From Volvox africanus (lineage: Eukaryota > Chlorophyta > Chlorophyceae > Chlamydomonadales > Volvocaceae), in NCBI GenBank assembly GCA_030268105.1, contig BSDZ01000023.1, positions 124,001 to 188,000 of the forward strand: 64,000 bases of DNA, written 5' to 3'. The position numbers were made by a program, and so were the translations under genes. Shown here piece by piece: positions 12,837 through 25,025 of this stretch; position 1 is the first letter of the stretch; each line of letters opens with the position of its first letter. The notes under the pieces were generated by a model, which saw nothing but the letters and a program-made list of their open reading frames with translations, searched no databases and was not told where the DNA came from.

Positions 12837-15800
12837 ATGACGAGAATGCCTTACTTGGCCCTATTAGTGGCCACAGCCCTGGCGGTCGGATGGTAAGTGC
12901 TTCTAGAATGCTCCTTCGTCCAGGAGCTAAAATACAATAGACTAGAGAATTTTGTTTTGGTAACGACCTGCTTATGCCATTTGTGAGCTCCTTGCTACCT
13001 TCACAATCTGACTACTACTCCTACCCTACTCGACACATGCTCGCATATGAGGCTTCATCAACCAAGATCGCTTTTAGTTAAAATTGTTATCTTTTTACAT
13101 TTTATCTTTCTTACGGACTGTATGCTTTCAGGGTTGCCAGCGCGCAGGACTTCGGAGACGACGAGTTTTCCGGGAACCGCGACCAGACGGGCACCATTCC
13201 CAACTTCCCCTACCGCTCATGCAACACATCCAATGGCGCATATCGTTTGGCGCCTGTTTGGGTACCTCTGGGAATCAGCCAGTACTGCTTCAAAATCGAG
13301 GTCCGCCAGGACGCGAAGTCCTGCTCGGGTGCCTGCTGCACCGCATCGCTGCACAAAATTGAGGTGCGTGAGCTTTTGTCCGTATTCAGATCCCGTGCAA
13401 TCACAAATGTATGCACGCACGCCACTGACATAGACATTGACCGATTCTGGACCGTACATATTCTCAGCAGCTGCATCAACACCTGCCGAATTATTCTTCG
13501 TTAATCAAGTGCTAACACGATGCGTTAAATGTTTTAATGAAATAATATTAACGCCCATCACGATGTACACCCTAGAGACATTATGGCTGCGCATACCGCG
13601 TCTGCGGCAAGCTGCCCGGCGTCACCTCTTCGTATGCTCTGAGAGCTAAACATACCCTCCAAACCTACCTCACATGACTTAAACCAGTTGCCTTGTGTGC
13701 ATTTTCACATCAACGTTTGTCTTACAGAAATCCATATCTCACCAGACCGCCCGCCTCGTACACAAACACGCAGTTCAACGTGTCCAGCAGCTGCCTGGTG
13801 GCCGGCTCTTCCGTGACCGCCACTCTCAACGGAATGCCCACACGGGTCGGCGCGGCCTTCGATAAGCCCCTGTACGGCCTCCCTGGTAGCGCCGTTCTCC
13901 GCATCACCCAGCTGGGGCTGGACCCGATGACAGCTCAGGGCGCGCAGCTGTGCATCACCCTCAAGCCCAACCGGGGCCGCCAGGGCTGCACCACCCTGGA
14001 GCAACTGTGCTCGTCGCCGGGCTTTCCTGCCGGAACCTGTACGGCCGCGACGTTCGACGTCGCCTGCGACTGCTGCCCCGTCACCCAAGTCATTCAGGCC
14101 CGACCGCCACCACCACCACCTCCGCCACCCCCCCCTCCTCCGCCCCCGCCTCCGTCACCCCCGCCGCCTCCACCACCGCCTCCATCTCCGTCAATCACAC
14201 CAGGCTACCGTAAATGCGAATTGTGCATCTCTGCCAAGCTGGAGCCCCCTGCCATCGACCTCCAGCCCTATCGGTATAGTGCTGCGGACTGCGCCTTCAT
14301 CCAGAAGGGCATCTCCGATATAATTAACCCTGTTGTGAACGCCTCCTCACTTCCCATCCTCTCGCTCTTCGCTCCGAATTCGACACTCTGCTATCCCGAC
14401 CGCGTTGCGGTTTGCGGCATCTTCAATGGCACGGACGACGACTTGCTGAAGAAACTCAACGAAACGGTGCAAAATACGTATTTAGATGTCTTTCTTTCAA
14501 TCGCAACCCTTGGAGACATCTGCAGACCTAAGCTGCAGGGATACACGGTGGAAATCACAACGGACGGCAATAGCTGCCTGGACGTCTCGAAGTCCATCAA
14601 CTGCTTCTTGCCACCCACACCCTTCCCCAACTGCACGTAAGTGGCGACACGTGCACCGAACCCTCAGGGACAGTTAATAGCGACCAGGCTTTTGACGCAA
14701 TTGGGTAGAGCTGGATGTGCGGTACACCTACGTTACCTTTACGGCGTACGACAGCGTTGCATTTTATCTTCGTCGCTGGTTTGTCATTGATAATCAGCTT
14801 AGTTGGTACGACCGTTCCATGTAGTGAAAGCATTACCTAAGATAGATCTGAGAGTTAGGGTGCCATGATTGCTTATCAGCGGTCAAAAGTTCAATTAGAA
14901 CTGCTATCGATTTGTTTCTTAACGAGAACCGGGGTGGTTAGGGATATTTTGGCGCCCAGTGAGAATATGAGCAGCAGGGACAGTACGTGTCCATGTCCCG
15001 CCATCACTGGTGGGACTCGTCAGTGGTTGTTGTATCTCTGTTGTGTCGGCCAACAAAGGCCCGATCGGAAGGATGACCATCTAAGGTCCAGGATCCTTTG
15101 ACACTGCCCGTAGATACCCCAGGATACTACAGTGGTTAAGATATGCTCCGCCCAGGAAGTGCGAACCCATGGCCCCTAATGGGGGACATGAGGTGCGGGG
15201 GGCCATAGAAACCCACCTAAAGGCTAGCAAGTGGTCCAAACGGGGCTGGCACATGGATAGGGGCCGCCGCAGAGAGCAAGAGAATCTGCGAAATCAAACA
15301 ACCCAGTGAACACTAGCGGCCCCAACAATGGTTACACGTGCCCAATGGTGTTAAGTTTATCCCCGGGGCTCCAAATAACACACGCTTCCTAATGGCGATG
15401 TTACCATAATAATAATGAGAAACCATTATTCTGAACCATGCAAAACAAACTCGATGGGCCGATCGATCCATCGCCCATTTTCCTCCCTGCATGGTTATAT
15501 TCGCGTTTGTATTTGTCTGGATATCTACCTGTTTCCCTCTTTATCTAAATGTTTTTGCGCCTCTGTTTTCGAAGTCGAGCTCTTTGCACCGGGTACCGGA
15601 GCCCATTACGTAATGGATAGAAATCTCTTGTTGTTGCGATTGATTGTGTGACCCGTCGCACATTCTTCTTCCTGCATGTCCAGGTGCAATACGACCCAAG
15701 GTGTCCTTCCCTTCCTTGTCTCGCCGAGCTACTACTCCCGCGCCAGTCCATTCTTCGGATCCTCCGTCACAGAGTACTGCTTTAACATCAGTACCTTGCC

Positions 15801-18800
15801 GACAGCCAACATCGTGCCGGTGAGGAAGCTATTACATGGCTTGTAGGGTTGGAGTATCAAAATATGCCCCTCATACATAAATGTTTGTGTATGTGTGCGT
15901 GGAAGAGTGTTTGCCTGTGCGTGCGTGCATGCGTGAGTGTCTGTGAGTGTTGCATGGTCAGCAGCTGTCCGTTACCCTGGACCTCAAGCAACAGTGAATG
16001 TGCCGGTTTTTAAACCGGAATGCACCTGACCGAACGACCGAACCCGCATTTGCTTCTGTTAATACGCGGTTAGTTATAGCACCTTCTAACCATCATCCTT
16101 GTTTCGATTGCTTCCTCCATGGGATTGGATCCGCACAGTTCACGCGCTGTCCATTCATTACCTACCGGTCATTCCTGCCCATGAATCTAGCTACGTGAAT
16201 GTAAATATACGTATATACATGAACGTTTATCTAGTATATCTAGATACGTTTATATACATAAGTATAACCTCATGCATCATCGTGTTATCCCAGCTTAAGA
16301 TTTGTTTCGCCTGCTGCATGGATGGAAGAGAGTGGACGGTTTAGCATGCAGCAGTATTGATTGGGTCACGTTTGGGACTCCCATACTAGTTATTGCAGGT
16401 AGAGCGACCGATCCATTGGATTAATTCGTGTTGCAGCCAGGATAGGTAATACTGATAGATTGCAATATGTATTATGGGTGTTACACTGTGGGCGACTCGC
16501 CCTCCAAAGACGAACTCCAAAACTGGAAGATCCAGCATTACCCCCTCCACCTCCAGTACCTCCTACTCAAGATGTGGTACCGCCAGCACCTTTATCTCAG
16601 GATAAAACTCCTTTACATGTTTCAGAAAATTCTAAAGATGTTACTTTGCCGTTTTTACGAGCACCGGGGGTCCTGACCGGACAGAGCCACAGCGCATGTA
16701 TGTATGTATGTGTCGCTGCAGAAACGCCTTTGCTTTCCATATATATATGCTGGATGGCTGATATTTTAGCATAATATATATTGTACTTGAATAATAATAG
16801 TAGTACGCCGGCCGTAGCCTGGCTTGTGTCAAGTAAGGGGGTGGGGAACTGAGGGGTTGCAATGCCTCCCCTGTACGCCCGCACCACTGCCATTTAAGTG
16901 TGCGTGTCTTATTTTATAACAGTGTGCTATCTTAGCATGTCTATCTATCTATCTATCTGTCTATCTGTCTATCTATCTGTTTATCTCTCTATCTGTCTAT
17001 CTATCTACCTATCTATCTATCGATCAATCTTTCTATATCTGTGTGTGTATTTAATGTGTGCCGTATTGTACGACTACTGCAATTGCAATGAGCCATTCCA
17101 TCCGCCTGCCCGTTTGCTCCTTCCTCGCTCTTTATTCGTCTCTGTACGTGCTTGCCTGGTTCCCTCCGGTAGAGCACCTGCTACAAGACTGGAGACCTCC
17201 TCTCTAAACTTGAGTGGTATGCAAGTAAGTTCTGAGGTGTCCTCGCAGCACATTTCCTTTGTTCGTTTCACCCTTAACCAATAAATCAAGCATGTTAGCA
17301 GGATATATACGCCAGCACGCAGGATACGTTGGCTGGGCCCTCTCATATGAAAATTTATCATTTGTGGCTTTATCATGATAATGAAGTGTGAAGTAGATAC
17401 ACTTCTTGCGTTATATTCATCACATTATTGCGATACACGCACGTGCTGGTTCGTTACCGAATCGTGGCCTTTAATTACCGTGCGCCTTAGATATTACCTT
17501 GCGGTCCGTGGTCAAGGGCTACGTCATTACCCCCGCCGGTGGTCCCAGCAAAAAATCCTCTCCCAGCTGGGGGTCGACAGATGCCTCCTCACTGAAAGGT
17601 AATCCATATAACAAACCCGTACGTAGATATATAGCCAGCATCATGAAAATAATGATGAAATATACAGACGAGATTCATTATGATCTATCTATCCGTTGTA
17701 AATGAACTCGCGATAGATAGATACCTTTATTTGCTTGCATGCTTTCTTATTAAGGGCCAGCTACAACACATACACATACATACATACATACATCACCGGC
17801 CATGGAGCAGCAAGAACAGAGCAGGGGCTTTAAGACAGGAGTTTTGAGGAGGAGGTTCTGTGGGAGGAAAGAGGGAGAGAGTCAGGGAGGTAGAGACAAG
17901 GAGAGGGCGGTCTAGTTCCCTGAGTGCTCTGAGTGCGGGCCCTGAGTGCTCTGCGAGTGGCCAGGCGAGAGCCTGTGAGGGCTCGCTGGCCCTAGTGAGA
18001 GGGGGAGCACGTGGCAGGACAGACAGACAAAGCCACGTGTTCCTCCCCTGCGCTGTGGCTCGGTCCGGTCAGGACCCCCGGTGCTCGTCTTTGGAGGGCG
18101 AGTCGCCCACAGTGTAACACCCATAATACATACATAGTGGCCAGGCGAGAGCCTCTGAGGGTTCGCTGGCCCAAGTGAGAGGGGGAGCACGTGGCAGGAC
18201 AGACAGACAAAGCCACGTGTTCCTCCCCCGCGCTGTGGCTCGGTCCGGTCAGGACGCCCGGTGCTTGCCTTTGGAGGGCGAGTCGCCCACAGTGTAACAC
18301 CCAATACATACACCCAGTACATACAAATATATGTACCTTCAGGGCAAGTCACCCACGGTGTAATACCTAATACACCCTGCCATCTACTGTTTCGCATATT
18401 CATCGACCGAGCCCGTGTATGTCCTCCCGTGCTTGCTTGCAACCCGTCACGCAGCTTCTATCAACTGGACAGTCGCCCAAGCTAACGGTGGCGTAGTCTG
18501 TGTGGCGCTTCAGAAGCCGTATAAGATGTCCGACTTGTGCTTTAATGGCCAGTGGTACGTAAGATAGAATATATATATGTATATATATATATACACACAC
18601 ATATATATACAGAGTACATATACAAACTAGAGTACATATATATGTTTACATATGTTTACATACATATATATATATATGTATATATATATATGGACGCAAC
18701 CAAGGCCCCGTATCACAGCAAGCCACATCCTGACCGATACATGCAAGCAAAACTTCGACGAGTATGAAGTAATAAAACAGCCCGCCATTATTCCTCCTTG

Positions 18801-19692
18801 CCAGCCACCTGCCAGCTGCGCTTGCGGGCGGCCGTGTCATCACGACACTCTGGGAAAACAGGGGGGTCCGGGTTCCATAAAATTCATCTTTCTTTTCCAT
18901 ACTGTGGCCTCCTCCATGTTATTTTAGTATGGAATCCATAAGCCTGCCACCAGGATATGGAAGCATCATATGGAACGTAGGGAGCTTACTGGCTGGTATG
19001 ATGGCCTACATAACCAAAGATTCCGCTAAGCATCTCAGTTTTAGGCATGCAAAATGATTCTGGGTTTTTTTGCCGTTAATGACTTGTCATGGCGCGCGAC
19101 CTGACGACCGTGCACAACACTCTTGATTTGACCACTTCCTTAAATAGACAGATAGCCGCGATGTACTGTTTCTTCCTTGTTAAGTTTCATCTGGTTCGGG
19201 CTGAGTATCTTGCACACAGTCGCAAATAGTCGCGAACCTGGATTTGCGGCACGAAGAAAAATCTTTGGTCAGCGAATACTGAAGATCTCATTAATTTTTT
19301 CGTAGCTTTAGGAATGCAAAGTACAGGCATTTCAGGCCTCCTGCTGCAATGCGCCGCGTTGACCTCCGAAAGTGCGGCTGCGGCGCCTGGTCAACAACTC
19401 TTATCATGTCCGTAGTTCATCACAAATTCTTTTATTTAGAAGTTCGAGGTTATACTATGATCAGATATCCCATAGCGAGCTCTATCTTGTATCCTGTCTG
19501 TGCAGAGTATAGTAGTGAAAATCTTGATTATCATGTGCCGTACCGCCGTCACACATAATTTTCCTATAGAAGGGTCTCCACCTCCCGCTCGCTTGCTTGT
19601 GTTTCGTTTCGCCCCGCAGCTATATAAGCCTCTTCAACAGGGAGAGCAAGGATAACTGCTGTCCAACCTTCCGTTCATCGTTGCAACCCTAA
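12837..19692 (+). CDS. Pherophorin B (secreted extracellular-matrix glycoprotein), 8 exons
   Basis: Exons 12837-12892, 13132-13363, 13774-14636, 15684-15819, 17173-17224, 17491-17598, 18455-18554 and 19620-19692 give 539 codons plus TAA. Intron phases match those of genes A, C and D. The signal peptide is residues 1-19 ([15 protein letters not shown]), followed by VASAQ. The N-terminal pherophorin domain runs to about residue 206. A proline spacer of about 30 residues with a few serines follows. The C-terminal pherophorin domain ends [11 protein letters not shown]. Exon 3 differs from that of gene A at only a handful of residues, whereas exons 5-8 are clearly diverged, so exons 3-4 were probably homogenised recently. 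Introns 4, 6 and 7 are swollen by repeats. The role is inferred from the family as a building block of the extracellular matrix. Confidence 0.92.
13771..15830 (+). repeat. Segmental duplication block, copy in gene B
   Basis: Partner of 3036-5094. It differs by scattered single bases and a 1-bp indel, and it carries the same R2 insertion in intron 3 at 15121-15326. Confidence 0.9.
15121..15326 (+). repeat. SINE-like dispersed repeat R2 in intron 3 of gene B
   Basis: Essentially identical to the copy at 4385-4590 and part of the same duplicated block, so it was not an independent insertion. Confidence 0.45.
16465..16696 (-). repeat. Repeat R3, interrupted inverted fragment
   Basis: The reverse complement matches part of the 180-bp units at 17957-18304 (the segment from the gtgtaacaccc end through gagtcgccc to the ccggtcagga side). 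The match is broken between 16513 and 16661 by a 147-bp insertion flanked by acga on both sides. Confidence 0.8.
16514..16660 (+). other. Foreign-looking open fragment inserted in repeat R3
   Basis: A 147-bp insert with one frame fully open on the + strand, encoding a proline-rich stretch ([17 protein letters not shown], then [11 protein letters not shown]). Third positions are mostly A or T, unlike the GC-rich pherophorin exons. The four bases acga occur at both edges, compatible with a short target duplication or microhomology. The source is not identified: a bacterial (for instance rickettsial) or organellar origin is possible. It is a fragment, not a functional gene. Confidence 0.5.
16937..17036. 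repeat. (TATC/TGTC)n microsatellite
   Basis: Tandem tetranucleotide run in intron 4 of gene B. Confidence 0.95.
17957..18304 (+). repeat. Tandem pair of 180-bp R3 units
   Basis: Two direct copies, 17957-18136 and 18137-18304, start gtggccaggcgagagcct and end at gtgtaacaccc. They differ at few positions. A decayed third end lies at about 18340-18372. They fill much of intron 6 of gene B. Long open frames on both strands here are by-products of the GC-rich repeat. Confidence 0.9.
18568..18693. repeat. TA/CA-rich microsatellite
   Basis: ATAT, ACAC and TACATA runs at the start of intron 7 of gene B. Confidence 0.9.
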
Positions 19693-21160
19693 GGCCTAAG
19701 CAAACGACGACTTGCCTCGCTACTGCTCATCAACATACAAGAGCCATCAATCGGCCAAGCAATCAATCGGAGGCTTATTCATTGGCCTGAATGCTATGCT
19801 ACCTGGCTTGTTGCTTCGAGTAGTATAGTGCGTGGGTACTGTAGTGGATGATGATTTGCGGATAGCTACCTGGATGGGTGGCTGTCGCTTCGTACCTGAA
19901 CAGGCCATTATTGCTAATTGCACTCAAAAATGACATGACACATGGATGTTTAAGATAACGTAGGGATTAAGTAAAGAGGCCCAGCGCGCGTGCAAACACG
20001 CCATCAGGCTGTACGATGACAACCTTACTGCTGATGGATGACGGATGGACTACTCCTTTATTTGTCAGCAGTCGTGGGCTGGGATGGTATGATATTTAGT
20101 TGCAGAAATAGTTCCAGGATTATTAGGTGAACGGATCATGTGAAGTCGTCTGGACATTATTGGGTCGTCAGTAGGTGGGATACATCTCTGCCTTACCTAT
20201 CCTGCTTGATTGCGTGCTCGCGTGCGTGCGTGCTAGCTCATCAGAGTGATCGAGCCAGCGAGGTATTTGGATGTCGTCCATGCATCCTGCAGCCATCCAG
20301 CCAGACCTAGGCGGGAGATGACAACGGATCGATCGATTGGTGCATGATGATGCTGGCACGATACGATACGGTTCGACGAAGGTTGTGGTTTATGCAGTTT
20401 GATTGCCTGTATGTTTTGATTGGTGCTGATTTCGATCAGAGCCAGCGATCGATGTCTGGACGGAAAGCGTGCGTGCATATTTGTTGATAGCGTGTATGTA
20501 TGTCCACATGCATATGTACACGCTATCCAGCAGCTCGCCAGCTAAATAGCCTGCAGAACGAATCATGTCCACGCGATTGCTATTATTGGTTAGCCATTAT
20601 CATTTACATGCATACAACAGCGGGTACCGGGTAGGACTTGTGCGGCGGCGGCTCCTATATACGTACGTCGTCTTGATGAGCGAGCGCGGGAGCAGACCGA
20701 CAACATACAAATTCGGTACCTAGGGTTTTATTTGTTCCACGGCTATTATGAAGACGAGAATTCAGTTTTTCAGGGTATTTTTATCACTCATTGTATGTGT
20801 GTGATATACATCAATCAATCGATCGAGTACGCAAGCGAGCGAGCTGGCGGCATGGACTGTCTAAAAAGCTTATCTGCGTCGATTGATTAGCTGCCGGTTG
20901 TAGCTTAATGAAGTTCATCACCGTGCGTTGTTGATCGCTCGGTAGGTGCATGGTAGGCAGGATCTACTTAGGAAGTAGCTAGGCGGGTGGCCTACTTGCA
21001 GCAGCAGATAGAATTTGGGGGTATGTTCATTTGCGTGCGTGCAGGTATGTGTATTTGGTATTATTGTTATTGGCGAATGTTATGCAACAATCAATCAATC
21101 AGCACCTGTGCGTGCGTGTGTATTTGATGTGCGTTTGTGGTCGCACGTCGGGACCCGCCC

Positions 21161-21180
21161 TCATCACCACCACCACCACC

Positions 21181-21211
<31 letters not shown>

Positions 21212-21236
21212 CCACCATCATCATCATCATCATCAC
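21161..21236. repeat. (CAC/CAT)n microsatellite
   Basis: About 24 CAC or CAT triplets in a row. In one frame it reads as polyhistidine, but there is no flanking domain or reading frame that would support a gene. Confidence 0.95.
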
Positions 21237-22097
21237 ACGGACACGTTCTTTCTTTTAATAGTGCGTGGTTGAAAGCAATGGGAAGGACATGGATCATCAT
21301 ATGTCAGCAGCAGTAACTATCTATCTGATTTAGATGATGTACGTTGCTGTCCAGGGATGAAACAAAGCCAAACGCCTCCTCAAATGCGTGCGTGCGTGCG
21401 TGCTTGGCGCCATTATATTTAATCCGTATGTCCGGTGAGGGGGATGGATGGAGCTAGCCGGCTATCCACGGCGTGCGTGGGTGTTGGGCAGGGAACTGCG
21501 TCATCATTATTGATTAAACCTACCGCCGCGCGACAAACCATGTTGCATATATGATAGCGCTGTTAAGTTTGTGATAAACAATCACCAGATCTCACCCAGC
21601 GAGCAATAATAAGGCAGCAGCAGAAATGCTTCTGAATGAACGATCGGTGGTCATTAGCTGGCCGGTCGCTGCGCTCCCGAAGGGGCCTATTTGGATAGAT
21701 AGGAGGACGCACGTCGGGCATGCATCCTGATACATCCGTGCCCAAGCCTGCTCACACGCTCGCTGGCCATGCATGCTGATGATGTATATAAGTGCGTGGG
21801 TACGGGATGTACCTACCTGTAACGAACAAACAATAATATCCATCCATGCATGCACTTCGCTGGGGCACCCATGCATGCGTGCATGAATAAGCAAAATGGT
21901 ACAGAATTATATTCCTGTAGGAATAATGTTCATTCCTCCGTCATGTGCCGATATGTGTGACACGCACGGCCTTAACTTGCAAACCGTACCCGTACGTATA
22001 GTGCCGAGCGAGGCAGAACGAGTGTGCACACATCAGCCTCAGTCATCGCATGCATCTGGGAGCTTGATCATCGGACTAGTGTACATACCCCACGTAC

Positions 22098-22240
22098 TTT
22101 TTTATAATTATAGTTATAATTATTAGAATTGGTATTTGTATCATTAGTATCATTAGTATTAGTATTAGTATTAATATTAGTATAAGTAGGAATAGTATTA
22201 GTATTAGTATTAGTATTGGTATTTTATTTTTATTTTAAAT
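22098..22240. repeat. (ATTAGT)n-like tract
   Basis: Imperfect ATT/AGT triplet array immediately left of the hairpin-dense block. Confidence 0.9.
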
Positions 22241-22250
22241 ATAGCTACAC

Positions 22251-22830
22251 CGCCCCTTAGGTTGGGGCGTAGGCTGGGAACCCCGGAGGGTACTCTGCCG
22301 GGGGTTTATTTTACTCCATTCGTTGGGCACGCAAACCCCATAATTGTTTGTGCCGCTGGGGTTCGCTAGCTGCCCTTAGGTGGGTATCAAGCCACCCCAC
22401 ACCACATGGCCCCTTTGTGGACAATGGGCTTGCAATTAATCGTTGACAGGCCCTCACTGTCAGCAGTACTCTACTAGTGTTGTAGCATCTAAGACGAAAT
22501 AAATAGAAATAAACGGAAGTTTATTTCGTGTTCGCGATGTTAAATAAAAATGGTCTAAACAAGGGCTATAACGTGAAACGACCAGGCGTAGTGGTGAAGC
22601 GCTTGGATGCTAGAAAGACTCTTAGCTTTTGAGGGTGACCTCTGAAGCGAGGAGACACCGAACCCGTACAGAAGTCGTTTCAGCCTCCTAGGCAACAAGA
22701 GCATTTAATGCCCTTGGGAGGAAGCAAGGAAGGGATAGAATTCTAAGACTGATATGCTTGACGGGTCGTAACCGTCCTGAGACTGTGTTACGTCAGTCAA
22801 CTTTTTCCTACGAATTCTAGAGCTAGACGC
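22251..22830 (+). ncRNA. Hairpin-dense block, candidate structured RNA or structured repeat
   Basis: Perfect or near-perfect inverted repeats follow one another: 22251-22269 (CGCCCC/GGGGCG), 22279-22306 (AACCCCGG arms), 22326-22354 (GGCAC/GTGCC), 22506-22527 (nine-pair stem closing a GGAA tetraloop), 22574-22682 (TGAAACGAC/GTCGTTTCA enclosing about 90 nt), 22684-22721 (CCTCC/GGAGG with inner pairs) and 22736-22819 (TAGAATTC outer, GACTGA middle and GACGG inner stems). No coding frame is evident. Strand and function are unknown; it does not match any RNA family I could place. An organellar palindrome-rich insert or a transposon remnant is equally possible. Confidence 0.3.
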
Positions 22831-23039
22831 TCTAACAACTAGCTAGTGAGGACGGACAAGTACATGACTACTGAGGCGACAGGCTTTACCTGCTGCTCAT
22901 ACTCTCACTGAGCCCCCGCAGCAGATACTTAACCGACATGATTCTCGTAAAGAAATGAGCCATTGGCAGTCTGAATTATTTTTGCGACTGCTGATGCGCA
23001 ATGATGCCATCCTATTAACACTCAGGGCCATCTAAGGCA

Positions 23040-23078
23040 GTACCTGTGTCATGCCTGCTGTACCTGTGTCATGCCTGC
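23040..23078. repeat. Tandem 19-bp duplication
   Basis: Two adjacent copies of tacctgtgtcatgcctgc plus one base. Confidence 0.9.
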
Positions 23079-24864
23079 CCCCCAGCTACATGCATCAAAG
23101 GCCAATCGGGAGATGTGCACCAGACACAACAACTGCTGGTTGGTCTGCATCGGAAGTCAGCTGTTTAATATCATAAATGTCGGCCGGTCCCAGAACTCAC
23201 TCCCGGTCGTACCCTTCACTGCGCGGCGGGACGAGCAACCACGCACGTATGCATGCATGCAGTGCGGGCGCGTGCAGTGCGAAAGTAAATGACATTTGTA
23301 CGGCGCTTTGCGAGGGGGCCATGACGCACATGTTTCCTCCGAGGAAACGGCCCCCAACCTGACGCAACATGATAACTGCTGACTCACTATCCATCTGTCA
23401 ACCAACCCACCAACCCACCAACCATCTTATTTACGAACCAACTAACCGCTGTGCCTCCGCGGCCGTAACAGCTCTCTGCGCCTTTCTCGATTAGAGATAA
23501 GTTCTTACCGAGTGGAGTATCCGTAGACACCGACCCCGGCAAGATAACACACGTACGACGGATGGAAGCCCAAGTCCTGCCTTCCATATATATCCGATGC
23601 AGATAACTGATAATATAGAACGGTGTGAGAAGTACTTCAGAAGTGAAAAGGATGAGACGAAGCAAGTTTGATGGATGGACAACGGGGCCGTACATTTTTA
23701 TCACAAGGATGTTTGCCGTACGTAGCTAGGTACTAAGATACCTGCAATGTACGTGCAGTACTGTCCGTTATTAATTGCTATACCTGCATATCCTGTGATT
23801 CCTCGGCAACTCACATATAGCAGGGGAATAAACTCGGTATAAACCTGCATGCTCTTGGAAATTTGTGTGTCTATTCGTTCGGCAGGCAGGGTATCGTACG
23901 TACGTACGGCAAGGCCCTCACTTGCTCATTTTCTTGATTGATCGTCCAGCAGTTTCAAAGGGCCGTACATACCCTCGGAAGGGAGTAAGCAACGCATATA
24001 ACAACATATATAAAGAAAGTCCCTAAGAGGCAGGGGAACCCTTTTTTTTGTTTGGGAGGAAAAAACGCAGTGTTCGTTTGTTTTATGGCCCTTAAGTAAT
24101 GGCATAGACGACATGGCCTGATTGGCTTGATCGGTGTATTTGCAGGTGAACCATCCATCGCTGCGTGGATGAAAACTCGGCACGGAATCTTGGGCGTCTG
24201 TTAGTTGAGTTCAGATCAACCCATCAGGTCAACGTATATCTGGTAGCTATCTGGGAGCGCGTCCAAGGGTAATATGTAAAGGGCAGTTTTCAGTGCTGGA
24301 CGGCAAAGGAAAAGTACATACGTACCTTGAGTGTGCCTATCTATGTATGCGTAGGTTTCTCAGAATGAAAATGGCAGTTTCATAGTACGAATAGTACGGT
24401 AAGTCGTAGTTTGTGTTTACTTAAGGAGTGAGTTGTCACCCGATATATGGCAATTCGCCGTGTTGTGACACAGTATCAAGTTTATCTGCCTCCACTCCTG
24501 GTGGCTATAAGTGGAACGTGTCACGGCCAGCCACTAATGCAACTTGAAACAACTTTGCAATGAGCATCTCCCCCTTGTCCCCTAGAAATCTTTGGTTGTC
24601 GCAGGCTGCAGTTGCTGGGTCGGAAGTTTTGGAACTCATTTGCCAAACCGATTAGCGGGGTGGCATAGGGCTCGGTTTGAGAGCCAGAAGTGGAGCATCG
24701 TTCCCAGGGCTTGTAGCGTTATTATTTGATTATGATTGCAACGCATATACTGAGGACAAGAAATCAATATGTTTGGGTTCTCTGCCTGCTGCTTGGTAGG
24801 CGTTTGAATACGCATATGTATAATTGTATGGCTTATAATAACAGGGCAGTCAGGATACGAGAGT
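23079..24864. other. Intergenic, no supported gene
   Basis: No domain-bearing open frame and no recurrent repeat. Short CCAAC and CGTA runs occur at about 23400 and 23897. Confidence 0.55.
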
Positions 24865-25025
24865 TATCTCGCAATTCGTTCGACAGGCCGGGAGCGAGCG
24901 GCCCCACGCTACTGAACGAGCGAGAGAGAGGCTAGTGAGGACCTTCCAACCTTCCACCCCCGCACACCTCTTTCTCGTGCGTTCAGCAGCAGAGGGTCGT
25001 ACCCTATCGAACGAATTGCGGGATA
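24865..25025. mobile_element. Fold-back (MITE-like) element
   Basis: 161 bp with inverted ends: tatctcgcaattcgttcg at the left pairs with the right end at one mismatch. A second inner inverted repeat (ctgaacg..cgag..agagg at 24912-24932 against 24967-24988) allows a long hairpin. No open frame. No clear target duplication was found, so the exact ends are uncertain. Confidence 0.5.

Larger units (their letters stand above)
19693..22250. other. Intergenic downstream of gene B, no supported gene
   Basis: Contains GTGC tetranucleotide runs near 20222 and 21385, the CAC/CAT run at 21161-21236 and the ATT/AGT tract at 22098-22240. Open frames are short or low-complexity. Confidence 0.6.

Noticed and set aside
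16460..16774. 104-codon open frame in intron 4 of gene B as a gene
   Set aside because: It is a chance join of inverted repeat R3 with the 147-bp insert and has no independent support.
17912..18442. 176-codon minus-strand open frame
   Set aside because: Made of the two 180-bp tandem units; the peptide simply repeats, with no domain.
21015..21272. Open frame with polyhistidine
   Set aside because: Produced by the CAC/CAT microsatellite.
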